Part shown: positions 17,513 to 27,013 of the stretch, in pieces
Layout: every line of letters begins with the position of its first letter
Position numbering within the stretch: position 1 is the stretch's first letter
DNA from: Caldicellulosiruptor owensensis OL
GTDB lineage: Bacteria > Bacillota > Thermoanaerobacteria > Caldicellulosiruptorales > Caldicellulosiruptoraceae
Reading direction: 5' to 3'
DNA: 64,000 nucleotides
Assembly: GCF_000166335.1 (NCBI RefSeq)
Contig: NC_014657.1
Location: forward strand, 2,152,501-2,216,500
Notes under the pieces: generated by a model
Told to the model about the DNA's origin: nothing
The model's input: only the letters and a program-made list of their open reading frames with translations
Database searches by the model: none
Made by a program: the position numbers and the translations under genes

Positions 17513-19798
17513 ATGGAAAAGGAATTTCAGCTCTGGGAAAAGATTAAAGACATAACCTATCAGTATCTTGATTTTACCCTAAATTACAGGCAGAGCGGGC
17601 ATCCTGGCGGTTCTCACTCAAAGGCTCACATGTTAATTGCTCTTTTGTTTGGTAAAAAGATGACGTATGACATCAGAAAACCAGAATACAGATTCAACGA
17701 CAGGCTAATTCTTTCCGCAGGACATACAATACCAATAATCTACTCACTATTTGCTGTTATTGGCGATGCTTTTGATGAGATGTATAGGCAAACAAAAGAT
17801 TCAAAATATTTAATTGATGAGGATAAACTTGTAAGATATTACGACTTATTAACCTTCAGACACAATAAAGGCTTACCCGGTCATGCAGAGTCAAGCGGAA
17901 AAACATTGCTTTTGAAATTCAACACAGGACCTTCTGCCCATGGTCTTCCTGCATCTGTAGGGCAAGCTTTAGCACTCAAAAAAGCAGGACTTCAGGATGT
18001 AAAGGTTTTTTTGATTGAAGGAGAAGGAGCACTTACAGCTGGTGCAACTCATGAGTCTCAAAACGGTGCATGGGCATACGGACTTGGCAACCTGTTCTGG
18101 CTTTTGGACTGGAACGATTTTGGAATAGATGACAGACCTTTTTCTTCTGTTGTGTACGGTACACCTGATGAATGGTTTTCTGCCCATGGCTGGAAGGTTC
18201 ATGGAACAATGAATGGTCACAGCTGGCAGGATGTCTATAGCACAATCAAAAAAGCAGTTGAAGAAGCAAATGAGAATATTCCTAATCTCATGTGGTTTAA
18301 GACCAAAAAAGGATATGAATATGGAGTATACGACAACAAATCACATGGAGTGCCGCACAAGAAAAACTCAGAGATTTTCTGGGAGACAAGGAAGCCTTTC
18401 ATGGAAAAGTACGGAGTTGAGTTTATAGGTTTTGGAAAGCCTGCGCCATCTGACCCGTATGAAGAAAGAAAGCAATGGGAAGAAAACCTCAAAATTATAA
18501 ATAGAGTGCTTACATCAGATGAAAAGCTTTTGAAGTATATCACAGACACACTTGTTGAGATCGCAGAAGCTCTGCCAAAAGATGCTCCTTCGACATTTGT
18601 TCTAAACCAAAATCCATATAAAGACCCGGCTATCTATGATTATAAAAACTATCCTGATTGGCTTTTTGCAAAGCCGGGCGAAAATGTTCCAAACAGAGCA
18701 GCTTTAGCAAAATGGGGAATGTATATAAACGGCGTAATCGGTAGAAAGTATGGAAGACCTCTTTTTGTTGCAACATCTGCCGACCTTACAGAGTCTACAA
18801 ACCTTCACGGGTTTGGACTTGGAAAAGATGATTTTGCCGGATTTGGAGTGTATAACAGAGAAAACAACATAAATGGAGCAATTTTGCCATCTGCAATCAC
18901 AGAATTTTTGAATGCCGGTGTGTGTGCGGGTTTAGCTACTGTCAATTTAAGTGAAAATCCATGTGAGGATTTTAACGGTTTTTGGGCTATAACATCAACA
19001 TATGGGTCGTTTATGTATCTCAAATACGGCGCAATAAGGCTTTTTTCCCAGATGGCACAAGACTCACCAATAAAGTTTGGCAAAGTTATCTGGGTTGCCG
19101 GCCACTCTGGACCAGAAACTGCAGAAGATTCAAGGACACATTTTGGGATTTTTGAGCCGGGAGTTTTGCAACTTTTACCAAAAGGAAAGATTATAAATCT
19201 TTATCCGTGGGAACACAATGAAGTTCCGGTTTTGCTTGCAGCTGCACTTGCAACTGACATAAACAACATAGCATTGCACCTTACAAGACCACCAATTGAA
19301 ATACCGGATAGAAACGCTCTTGGCATTCCTTCACATTTTGAAGCTGCAAAAGGAGCTTACATCATAAATGATTTTGACCCGAATAGAAGAAAGGATGGAA
19401 CAATAATAGTCAGGGGTACAAGCACAACATACAATTTAATAAAGCTTTTGCCACAGCTTAGAAAAGATTTTAATCTCAAGATAATTGCTGCACCCAGCTT
19501 TGAACTTTTCATGATGCAGGAAGAAGAGTACAGAAACAAAGTGCTGCCCCTTGAAGACTGGATGGATTCAATGGTAATAACAAATGAGAGCAAAAAGCTC
19601 ATGCACGACTGGATATTCTCTAAGGTATCTGAAGAATATTCTCTTTCAAGCGACTGGGATAATCAGTGGCGAACAGGCGGAACAGTTGACGAGATATTAA
19701 AAGAAGCACACTTGGATTGTGAAAGCATTTACAGCGGCATTGAAAGGTTCGTAAAGGATAGAGAAAAAAGAATTGCTAAACTTAAAAATATTTTATAA
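17513..19798 (+). CDS. Transketolase-like thiamine diphosphate enzyme, single chain of 761 residues
   Basis: The protein has the transketolase order of domains. The TPP-binding N-terminal domain has HPGGS at 30-34, SAGHTIP near 65 and the GEG of the diphosphate motif at 170-172, ending in WND rather than the usual NN. A middle pyrimidine-binding domain follows (SADLTESTN, then GHSGPETAEDSRTHFG), and then a C-terminal domain. It is about 100 residues longer than ordinary transketolases and quite divergent, with insertions around residues 250-400. It probably transfers two-carbon units between sugar phosphates in pentose metabolism, but a different donor is possible. GGGAGG lies 6 nt before the ATG, and a TTTAAT-17-TATAAT promoter lies about 50 nt upstream. 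Confidence 0.8.
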   Translation: MEKEFQLWEKIKDITYQYLDFTLNYRQSGHPGGSHSKAHMLIALLFGKKMTYDIRKPEYRFNDRLILSAGHTIPIIYSLFAVIGDAFDEMYRQTKDSKYLIDEDKLVRYYDLLTFRHNKGLPGHAESSGKTLLLKFNTGPSAHGLPASVGQALALKKAGLQDVKVFLIEGEGALTAGATHESQNGAWAYGLGNLFWLLDWNDFGIDDRPFSSVVYGTPDEWFSAHGWKVHGTMNGHSWQDVYSTIKKAVEEANENIPNLMWFKTKKGYEYGVYDNKSHGVPHKKNSEIFWETRKPFMEKYGVEFIGFGKPAPSDPYEERKQWEENLKIINRVLTSDEKLLKYITDTLVEIAEALPKDAPSTFVLNQNPYKDPAIYDYKNYPDWLFAKPGENVPNRAALAKWGMYINGVIGRKYGRPLFVATSADLTESTNLHGFGLGKDDFAGFGVYNRENNINGAILPSAITEFLNAGVCAGLATVNLSENPCEDFNGFWAITSTYGSFMYLKYGAIRLFSQMAQDSPIKFGKVIWVAGHSGPETAEDSRTHFGIFEPGVLQLLPKGKIINLYPWEHNEVPVLLAAALATDINNIALHLTRPPIEIPDRNALGIPSHFEAAKGAYIINDFDPNRRKDGTIIVRGTSTTYNLIKLLPQLRKDFNLKIIAAPSFELFMMQEEEYRNKVLPLEDWMDSMVITNESKKLMHDWIFSKVSEEYSLSSDWDNQWRTGGTVDEILKEAHLDCESIYSGIERFVKDREKRIAKLKNIL

Positions 19799-19834
19799 CC
19801 CCCCAGCAACAAACTAAACCTAAGTTAAAAAATT

Positions 19835-19881
19835 GAGCGGGATGAGAAGTAACTTTATCTTTCTCCCTCCCGCTCTTTTTT
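19835..19881. terminator. Bidirectional terminator between transketolase-like gene and AraC regulator
   Basis: GAGCGGG (19835-19841) pairs with CCCGCTC (19869-19875), with further pairing inside (GAGAAG / CTTTCTC). The plus strand has a T-run after it. It also overlaps the stop region of the convergent regulator gene. Confidence 0.8.
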
Positions 19882-22201
19882 ATTGTAATTTGTTAAGCTC
19901 TCTGAATTTGTTGGGAGATACACCTTCAAACTTTTTAAAAGCCTTGGTAAACCCACTTACTTCTGTATATCCAATCATCTTCGCAATCTGAGACACCGGA
20001 TAGTCGGTTGTCAGAAGAAGTTCTTTTGCTCTGTTCATTCTCAGGTTCTGGATATAGTCGCTTATGTTCTGTCCGGTCTTTTCTTTGAATATTGCTGAAA
20101 GATACTGCGGAGTTATATTGAACTTATCTGCAATTGTTGAAAGTGATATCTCTGAGCTTGAATATTGCTGGTGGATATACTCCAAAATATTTGAAATTAA
20201 ATCATTGCCCATTTTTTGTTTATTTATTATCACACTGTCAGCCAAGTTTTTGTAATCTTCTTGCAATGCCTGAAGAACTTTTTTGGGATTTTTTTCATTA
20301 ATGATTAACCGCAATACTTTTTCTGGCTCAGGTTTTTGTTTTTCTCCAACTGTGTTTGGAATACTATTCAAAAGCTGATAATACAGTCCGTAGAGATATA
20401 TAAGTATCATCTTTGCCATGTGAGGAGAATTCGCAGCTGTGATATGGCTGCGGATATTTTCAAACACTTCATAAATTCCTTCTACTTTTCCTTCTTTCAC
20501 AGAATTTATAATCCTGTTTTCAATGTCCTTGGGCAAAAATTCTTTCTCTGAAGTTATATCTTGAGAAAGCTCAGAAAACTTGAAAATCTTCATGTTAGGT
20601 TTTACAAATTTCAAACCAAGAACCTTTTCTGCCTGCTCGTATGCAAATTTTAAATTTGTTATACCCAAAACCTCCCCACTTATACCCACAGATACATATA
20701 TTTTAAAGTTCTTCTCCAAAAACTCAATCATGTTTTCAAACAGGCTAGAAAGTTTTGCCATGCTCTCTTCAAAGCTATCTTTAATCTCCACGATTACACT
20801 GAGCTTTGTCCTTGAAAATAGAACATCCCAATGTTTAAAGTTATTTGTATCCAAAAGCTCAGCCAAAACATTTGTGACAACAAGGGTCACAAGAGCATAC
20901 TCACTATCACTCTCATCCTTTATAAACCCTGAACAGTCATCAATCTCAACCAAACACACTATAAACTTGCCACTTTGTTTTTCTATACCCAGGGTTTTTA
21001 ATTCCGGCTCTCCTACACTTTCGGGTAAAATTCCGCCCACTAAAAGCTGGTATAAAAGATTGTTCTTTATTACAGGTGTAAATCTCATAATCTGCTTTTT
21101 CATCTCTTCTTCCTTTGAAAGCGTATGGAGCACAAGGTCTCTTATCACATCAAATTCATTTTTAGAACTCTTTGTTTCTTTATTTTCACTTTTTGATTGC
21201 AAAAGACTCTTTATTTCACTGAGAGGTCTATAATTTTGCAAACTGAAGAAAAATATAAGGATGCTTCCCACAATACTCATAAGCCCAAGTAGAAGCAAAC
21301 TCATATTTCTTACTCTTCTAACATCTTCAAAAAAACTATCAACAGGAACCATCGATATATATTTCCAACCATAAAGGGGTGAGATTACATAATATACTAT
21401 CCACTTTTGTCCTTTTAAAGTTAATTCTTTTATGTTAAAGCTATCGTATATAGAAAAATCAAGTTTGGGCAGAACTATATTTTGACTTTCTGCAAATACC
21501 TTTAATATATGATTATTATCTCTGTCCAGTATCCACATTGCACCTTTTGGATAGCTAATAATCTCTTTCATTGTACTTACAATTTTGCTCTGATCAATTA
21601 TTACAAAAACATTTGCATTCTTTCCGTCAATGACCCACCTTGACAAAGTATTTGCAAATACAATTGTTGAAAGATTTTTATAATCAGCTTTTATCCTGAA
21701 CGATGATATATATTTCATTTTGTATTCACCGCTTAAAAATTCCAGCCACTTCTCATAACTCATATCAAGCGGTTTGTTTATGTAGGTATAGTAGTTATAT
21801 GGTGTTGTTGTATATGAAGGCCCTATTATCAACTTTTCAGAGGGAATGTAAATAAATGCGTCTAATATATATGAGTTTTTATATGTCTGCGAATATAGCT
21901 CTCTGCAAAGGTTTCTGATATTAAGGAGCCTATCACTGCTGTCAAGTGCTTCCTTCGCTTCAGGCAAAAAAATGAAATAGTACGGATTCAAGTTTACCCA
22001 GTCTGCAAGAGACTCTACAGATTTTAACACTTCATTTTCAACCTTATCCTCAAGTTGTATCAATGTTGTCTTGTTGTATCTATATAAATTATTCATCATA
22101 ATATCTTTCACATTGAAATATGCTCCTAATCCAATAAAGAGCGGAATAAGAAAAATTATTAGATACGAAAAGACAAATCGCCACAAGATCTTTTTAAACA
22201 T
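19880..22201 (-). CDS. Membrane-bound AraC-family sensor regulator
   Basis: The 773-residue protein has an N-terminal transmembrane helix (about 8-28), an extracellular sensor of roughly 270 residues, and a second helix (about 300-322). A cytoplasmic region follows, and then a C-terminal AraC double helix-turn-helix of about 100 residues (ISLSTIADKFNITPQYLSAI, then VSQIAKMIGYTEVSGFTKAF). By family knowledge these one-component regulators sense an extracellular sugar or binding protein and activate the adjacent LplA/LplB/YtcP-type importer. The divergent gene at 22510 encodes just that binding protein. ATG 22201 is preceded by AGGAGG at 12 nt. There is no kinase or receiver domain. Confidence 0.92.
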   Translation of the reverse strand: MFKKILWRFVFSYLIIFLIPLFIGLGAYFNVKDIMMNNLYRYNKTTLIQLEDKVENEVLKSVESLADWVNLNPYYFIFLPEAKEALDSSDRLLNIRNLCRELYSQTYKNSYILDAFIYIPSEKLIIGPSYTTTPYNYYTYINKPLDMSYEKWLEFLSGEYKMKYISSFRIKADYKNLSTIVFANTLSRWVIDGKNANVFVIIDQSKIVSTMKEIISYPKGAMWILDRDNNHILKVFAESQNIVLPKLDFSIYDSFNIKELTLKGQKWIVYYVISPLYGWKYISMVPVDSFFEDVRRVRNMSLLLLGLMSIVGSILIFFFSLQNYRPLSEIKSLLQSKSENKETKSSKNEFDVIRDLVLHTLSKEEEMKKQIMRFTPVIKNNLLYQLLVGGILPESVGEPELKTLGIEKQSGKFIVCLVEIDDCSGFIKDESDSEYALVTLVVTNVLAELLDTNNFKHWDVLFSRTKLSVIVEIKDSFEESMAKLSSLFENMIEFLEKNFKIYVSVGISGEVLGITNLKFAYEQAEKVLGLKFVKPNMKIFKFSELSQDITSEKEFLPKDIENRIINSVKEGKVEGIYEVFENIRSHITAANSPHMAKMILIYLYGLYYQLLNSIPNTVGEKQKPEPEKVLRLIINEKNPKKVLQALQEDYKNLADSVIINKQKMGNDLISNILEYIHQQYSSSEISLSTIADKFNITPQYLSAIFKEKTGQNISDYIQNLRMNRAKELLLTTDYPVSQIAKMIGYTEVSGFTKAFKKFEGVSPNKFRELNKLQ

Positions 22202-22376
22202 ACTTCAAAAAATCCTCCTCAAAACACAAATTTATATAAGCCTTCTCTTTTGGGCAATTTCAATTATAATACAAGCACCATTGAAAAGCAATGAAACAAA
22301 TTACAAAGAAAATATAAATCATGAGTATATTTTTAAGAAGCTTAATATTGTCCTTTCAATCTTAATATTTTCCTCT

Positions 22377-22405
22377 TTCAAAAAGCTATAGTCCCCCTCT
22401 ATAAT
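22377..22405 (+). promoter_or_regulatory. Promoter of the sugar ABC importer operon
   Basis: The -35 element TTCAAA (22377-22382), a 17-nt spacer and a perfect -10 TATAAT (22400-22405) lie about 105 nt before the ATG. The 22202-22509 gap holds no other gene and is the likely target of the AraC regulator. Confidence 0.6.
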
Positions 22406-22509
22406 TAAAACTGTAAAGCCCGTCGACAAGATGTTGAAAACAACAAGAGCTTGCCGCGGGAATTTTGGAAAAATTCAATAAAAAATTTTTAAAATGAGGA
22501 GGTTGTAAA

Positions 22510-24111
22510 ATGAACTGGTTCAAATCTTCTAAAAAGGTTTTAAGTCTGATTGTGGTGATTGCATTTACCTTATCACTTGTAATTCCAGCGTTTGTTTCGT
22601 CATCCTCAACAGCTTATGCAAAGTCAACACCAACACTTACCTATTTTGTTCGTCTTGACCCCAAGGTTGCAACATCTTACAACAGCTACTCTTCAATTGC
22701 TGCTTACCAGCTTTTGCAAAAAAAACTTGGGGTAAAGATTGTGTTCAAGCACCCACCGGTTGGTGGTGAAACAGACCAGTTTAACTTAATGATTGCATCA
22801 AGACAGCTGACAGACATCATTGAGTGGAACTGGGTTGACAACTATCCAGGTGGACCTGTAAAAGCAATGCTCGATAAGGTAATTATTAGACTTAATGATT
22901 ATCTACCAAAATATGCTCCAAACTTCAACAAATACTTGCAGCAACATCCCGATATCAAAAAATTGATAATAACAGATGATGGTGATATTTACGGATTCCC
23001 TGCTCTTCGTGGAAATAATCCAAAGATCGCATGTGTATACTATGGGCCTCAGATAAGAAACGACTGGCTCAAAAAGCTCGGATTAAAAGAGCCAGAGACA
23101 GTTGATGACTGGTACAAAGTTTTGAAAGCATTTGTGACAAAAGACCCAAACGGCAATGGCAAAAAGGATGAAAGAGGATTTTCAATCCTTCGAAATGCTT
23201 CCAACCCAAGATATGCATTTGATTATTCTTCTTTCCTGGTTGGTGCTTGGGGAATAAAGACAGATTTCTTCCAGGTAAATGGAAAGGTCAAATATGGTCC
23301 GTTAGAACCACAATACAAACAGTTTATTGCAACACTTCAGAAGTGGTGGAAAGAGGGTCTTATTGACCCGGATATCTTGACAATGAACCAGAAAGTTATT
23401 AAAGCAAATGTTCAAAACGATGTAATCGGTGCATGGCTAGGACTTCTTTCTGGTGATATGGGCTTTTTCCTGAATCTCAAGAAAGATATCATAGCAACAA
23501 AATTTCCTGTGCTCAAAAAAGGTGAAGAACCACTTTTGGGACAGGCAGAGTTTTTGTTCTCACGAACAAGTGCAGCAATCACAACAGCATGTAAAAATGT
23601 GCCACTTGCTATGAAGGTTCTTGACTGGGGATATAGCAAAGAAGGATATGAAGCATTCAACTATGGTGTGCTTGGAAAATCTTATATTAAGAAAGATGGC
23701 AAGGTATACTACACAGATGAAATCTTAAAAAATCCGCAGGGACTTTCTGCAGCAGAAGCTTTGGCAAAATATGCTCGTGCATCTATAAGTGGTCCATTTG
23801 CTCAGGCAGATGAATATTATCTGCAGATTCAAATGATGTATCCACAACAAAAAGAAGCTGTTATGGAAAAATGGTCTTATGTTAAAAATGATAGACTTTT
23901 ACCACCACTTTCGTTCACAGACGAGGAGTCAAAGAGGCTTGCAAATATCATGAACACTGTCAACACATACTATGATGAAATGTTCTTAAGACTTATGACA
24001 GGAAAGGCAACAAATGTTGATGCATTTGTAAAGACGCTCAAACAGATGAAGATTGATGAGGCTATTAAGATTTACCAGCAAGCTTATGATAGATGGAAAA
24101 AGAGAAAATAA
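22510..24111 (+). CDS. Extracellular sugar-binding protein of an LplA-type ABC importer
   Basis: The 533-residue protein has a cationic N-terminus, a hydrophobic core and an AYA-K cleavage site near residue 38, so it is exported. No lipobox cysteine is present, which is unusual for a Gram-positive binding protein. The mature part has the long LplA-like solute-binding fold: LARLD-like start (YFVRLDPKV), KDPNGNGKKDERGFS, DWGYSKEGYEAFNYG. Such proteins bind oligosaccharides (family knowledge). The GAGGAGG ribosome site is 9 nt upstream. It is first in the operon with two permeases, and a strong hairpin follows directly. No ATPase gene is present, so a shared MsmK-type ATPase elsewhere is expected. 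Confidence 0.92.
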   Translation: MNWFKSSKKVLSLIVVIAFTLSLVIPAFVSSSSTAYAKSTPTLTYFVRLDPKVATSYNSYSSIAAYQLLQKKLGVKIVFKHPPVGGETDQFNLMIASRQLTDIIEWNWVDNYPGGPVKAMLDKVIIRLNDYLPKYAPNFNKYLQQHPDIKKLIITDDGDIYGFPALRGNNPKIACVYYGPQIRNDWLKKLGLKEPETVDDWYKVLKAFVTKDPNGNGKKDERGFSILRNASNPRYAFDYSSFLVGAWGIKTDFFQVNGKVKYGPLEPQYKQFIATLQKWWKEGLIDPDILTMNQKVIKANVQNDVIGAWLGLLSGDMGFFLNLKKDIIATKFPVLKKGEEPLLGQAEFLFSRTSAAITTACKNVPLAMKVLDWGYSKEGYEAFNYGVLGKSYIKKDGKVYYTDEILKNPQGLSAAEALAKYARASISGPFAQADEYYLQIQMMYPQQKEAVMEKWSYVKNDRLLPPLSFTDEESKRLANIMNTVNTYYDEMFLRLMTGKATNVDAFVKTLKQMKIDEAIKIYQQAYDRWKKRK

Positions 24112-24124
24112 TTTTCTTTTAGAT

Positions 24125-24195
24125 AAAGAGCCTTGCAACAAGGCTGATGGCAATCACTTTCTTGATGGTACACCTTATTGCAAGGCTCTTTTTTA
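24125..24195 (+). terminator. Attenuator-type hairpin between binding protein and permease genes
   Basis: AAAGAGCCTTGCAA (24125-24138) and TTGCAAGGCTCTTT (24178-24191) form a perfect 14-bp stem followed by T residues. Placed inside the operon, it probably gives partial termination and protects the upstream message, so that binding protein is made in excess over permease. Confidence 0.85.
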
Positions 24196-24260
24196 TAAAA
24201 CTCTCCTTCATTTTCAAAGTGCAAAAATCATTATCTTTCCTCAAAGGAGGTTTTAAATAA

Positions 24261-25214
24261 ATGGAAAAGACTGCAGCAAAGGCCTACCAGCCAAATAGAT
24301 GGCAGGAACTCAAAAAAGACCTTATACGAAATAAAAGTCTTTATATAATGCTCATCCCTGTAGTTGCATACTATTTTATCTTTCATTACATTCCTATGTA
24401 CGGTCTTCAGATTGCTTTTAAAGACTTCACTCCAGCTAAAGGCATCTGGGGAAGCCCATGGGTTGGCTTGGAAAAGTTCAAAGAGTTTTTCGTTTATGAC
24501 AGCTTTTATGTATGGAGAATAATCCGAAATACTATACTTATTAACGTTTATGACCTTATATTTGGTTTTCCTGCACCGATAATATTTGCACTGCTTTTAA
24601 ATGAAATCAAAAACAGCATATACAAAAGGACTCTTCAGACAGTAAGCTACATGCCACACTTTATATCAACAGTTGTCATTGTTGGTATGATTATGGACTT
24701 CTTCGCAAGAGATGGGCTTATAAATCAGATTTTAAAGTCTCTCGGTATTTTATCAGAACCAATCTCTTTCATGACAGAACCTGGCTGGTTCAGACCATTG
24801 TATGTCGGATCTGGAATATGGCAAAACCTTGGGTGGGGTTCGATTGTGTACTTGGCGGCAATCTCAAACATTGACCCTCAGCTTTACGAAGCGGCTTTGA
24901 TAGATGGTGCTGGAAGGTTCAGACAGGCACTTTATGTCACAATACCAGGAATACTGCCAACAATTGTCATCATGTTTCTTTTGAGAGTTGGACACATGAT
25001 GAACGTCGGGTTTGAAAAGGTATTTTTAATGTATAATCCTCTTACTTATGAAACTGCTGACGTTATTTCAACATACGTATACAGGAAAGGTCTTTTAGAA
25101 ATGGACTACAGTTATGGTGCAGCAGTTGGACTTTTTAACTCTGTTATCAACTTCTTGCTGGTCATATTCTCTAATAAGATTGCTAAAAAACTTACAGAGA
25201 CATCGCTGTGGTAA
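24261..25214 (+). CDS. LplB-type sugar ABC transporter permease
   Basis: The 317-residue membrane protein has about six helices and the binding-protein-dependent permease EAA loop, seen as EAALIDGAGRFRQAL near residues 212-226. It starts after AAGGAGG. It pairs with the following permease to form the channel of the carbohydrate importer, in the LplB family associated with polysaccharide oligomers. It lies 21 bp before the second permease. Confidence 0.95.
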   Translation: MEKTAAKAYQPNRWQELKKDLIRNKSLYIMLIPVVAYYFIFHYIPMYGLQIAFKDFTPAKGIWGSPWVGLEKFKEFFVYDSFYVWRIIRNTILINVYDLIFGFPAPIIFALLLNEIKNSIYKRTLQTVSYMPHFISTVVIVGMIMDFFARDGLINQILKSLGILSEPISFMTEPGWFRPLYVGSGIWQNLGWGSIVYLAAISNIDPQLYEAALIDGAGRFRQALYVTIPGILPTIVIMFLLRVGHMMNVGFEKVFLMYNPLTYETADVISTYVYRKGLLEMDYSYGAAVGLFNSVINFLLVIFSNKIAKKLTETSLW

Positions 25215-25235
25215 GAAAAGAGGTGAATTTGCAAG

Positions 25236-26120
25236 ATGAAGATAAGAAAAAGTCCAGGTGAAATAATATTTGATACTTTTAACTATATATTTTTAGGTCT
25301 TCTTTGCTTTACAATGCTTTATCCCATGCTGTATGTCATCTTTGCATCTTTCAGTAACCCGATAAAGCTCATGGCATACAGAGGACCGCTGTGGCGACCG
25401 CTTGAATTTTCAACAGAAGCATATAAATTGCTTCTTAGTTACCCTATGATATGGATTGGATATAAAAACACACTTATATACGTTATTGTTGGAACAGCAA
25501 TAAATATTCTTCTTACTACAATGGGCGGGTATGTCCTGTCTCGAAAAAATTTAAAGCTCAAAAATCCAGTGATGTTCTTTATAGCATTTACCATGTACTT
25601 TAGCGGCGGAATGATTCCAACATACTTGCTTGTTCAATCACTTGGAATGATAGACACAATCTGGGCGATGATGATTCCAGGTGCAATCTCAACAACAAAC
25701 CTGATTATAATGAGAACAGGATTTCACGCAGTTCCAGACAGTTTGGAAGAGTCAGCAAGGATAGATGGAGCTGGGGACTGGACAATACTTTTTAGAATCA
25801 TGATACCACTTGCAATGCCGATGATTGCTGTTATGATTCTATTTTATGCGGTAGGTCACTGGAATGCATTTTTCAGTGCTATTATATACCTTAGATCCAG
25901 AGAACTTTATCCTCTTCAGCTTGTATTAAGAGAAATACTTATTATGAGTAGTACCGAGAACATGACAACAGGTATTTCAGATGCATCAGACAGGTTTGCA
26001 GTGACAGAGCTTATCAAATACGCAGCAATTGTAGTATCAACAGTACCAATTCTGTGTATATACCCATTTTTGCAAAAGTACTTTGTAAAAGGTGTCATGA
26101 TTGGGGCTATCAAAGAGTAA
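25236..26120 (+). CDS. YtcP-type sugar ABC transporter permease
   Basis: The 294-residue second channel subunit has about six helices. The EAA loop reads EESARIDGAGDWTILF. The N-terminus (IFDTFNYIFLGLLCFTMLYP) and C-terminus (YFVKGVMIGAIKE) are typical of the family. AGAGGTG lies 10 nt upstream. It follows the LplB-type gene directly and belongs to the same importer. Confidence 0.95.
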   Translation: MKIRKSPGEIIFDTFNYIFLGLLCFTMLYPMLYVIFASFSNPIKLMAYRGPLWRPLEFSTEAYKLLLSYPMIWIGYKNTLIYVIVGTAINILLTTMGGYVLSRKNLKLKNPVMFFIAFTMYFSGGMIPTYLLVQSLGMIDTIWAMMIPGAISTTNLIIMRTGFHAVPDSLEESARIDGAGDWTILFRIMIPLAMPMIAVMILFYAVGHWNAFFSAIIYLRSRELYPLQLVLREILIMSSTENMTTGISDASDRFAVTELIKYAAIVVSTVPILCIYPFLQKYFVKGVMIGAIKE

Positions 26121-26176
26121 TAATTTGTGATATAATTAAATAAACTTAAACAAAAGAGAAGTGGTGTAAAATCAAC

Positions 26177-26944
26177 ATGAAAAAAGATAATATAGCAGCC
26201 CAGCTGTATACTTTGCGGGAATTTTTAAAGACTGAAGAGGATATTTCTTTAAGTCTCAAAAAGGTCAGTGAAATTGGGTTTAAAGCTGTTCAAGTCTCAG
26301 GGATTGGAAAGATTGAACCAAAAAGGCTAAAAGAAATCTGTGATGAGTTTGACCTTAAAGTCTGTGCAACCCATATACCTTTTGAAAGACTCAGAACCGA
26401 GCTTGATAATGTTGTACAAGAACATAAAATTCTGGAGTGTTATCATATCGCAATACCCTCTGCACCTTCTGAGTACAGGTCTGAAGAGGGTGCCTTGATG
26501 TTTGCTTTAGCGTGCAATGAAATTGGAAAAAAGCTCAAAGAGGAAGGAATTACTCTTTCGTATCACAACCACAGTTTTGAATTCAAAAAATATGGTGGGA
26601 AGACATGGTTTGAGATACTGATTGAAAATTCAAACCCGGAATATCTTATGATTGAAATTGATACGTACTGGGTTCAGTTTGCGGGGGCAAACCCTGAAAA
26701 GTTAATAAGATGCCTTGAAGGTAGAATTCCTCTCGTACACTTAAAAGACATGGGAATGATAGAAGATTTTAAGCAAACAATGTTTGAAGTTGGATATGGC
26801 AACCTTGACTGGGACGGGATAATTGCTTCTTGTACTCAGGCAGGAGTAGAATGGTATATAATAGAACAGGATATCTGCCAGCGTTCACCTTTTGAAAGTC
26901 TTAAGATGAGTTTTGATTTTTTATTAAAAAATTATGTGAATTGA
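26177..26944 (+). CDS. Sugar phosphate isomerase/epimerase (TIM barrel)
   Basis: The 255-residue protein belongs to the xylose isomerase-like TIM-barrel family. Metal-ligand strings are visible: SYHNHSFEF (His and Glu), EIDTYWVQFAG, VHLKDMG and a terminal IIEQD. By family knowledge such enzymes epimerise or isomerise sugars or inositols using a divalent metal. The exact substrate is not known. It lies 56 bp downstream of the permease on the same strand, so it probably processes an imported sugar, and a terminator follows. Confidence 0.9.
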   Translation: MKKDNIAAQLYTLREFLKTEEDISLSLKKVSEIGFKAVQVSGIGKIEPKRLKEICDEFDLKVCATHIPFERLRTELDNVVQEHKILECYHIAIPSAPSEYRSEEGALMFALACNEIGKKLKEEGITLSYHNHSFEFKKYGGKTWFEILIENSNPEYLMIEIDTYWVQFAGANPEKLIRCLEGRIPLVHLKDMGMIEDFKQTMFEVGYGNLDWDGIIASCTQAGVEWYIIEQDICQRSPFESLKMSFDFLLKNYVN

Positions 26945-26971
26945 CATGTTATTTGTATAAATAAAAATTTC

Positions 26972-27013
26972 AGGGCTGTCCAGAAAAAAATGAGTGAACA
27001 GCCCTTTTATTTT
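26972..27013. terminator. Terminator between converging isomerase and dehydrogenase genes
   Basis: AGGGCTGT (26972-26979) pairs with ACAGCCCT (26998-27005), followed by TTTATTTTTT on the plus strand. The stem start GGGCTGTCC resembles the hairpin ends at 50648. Confidence 0.85.
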
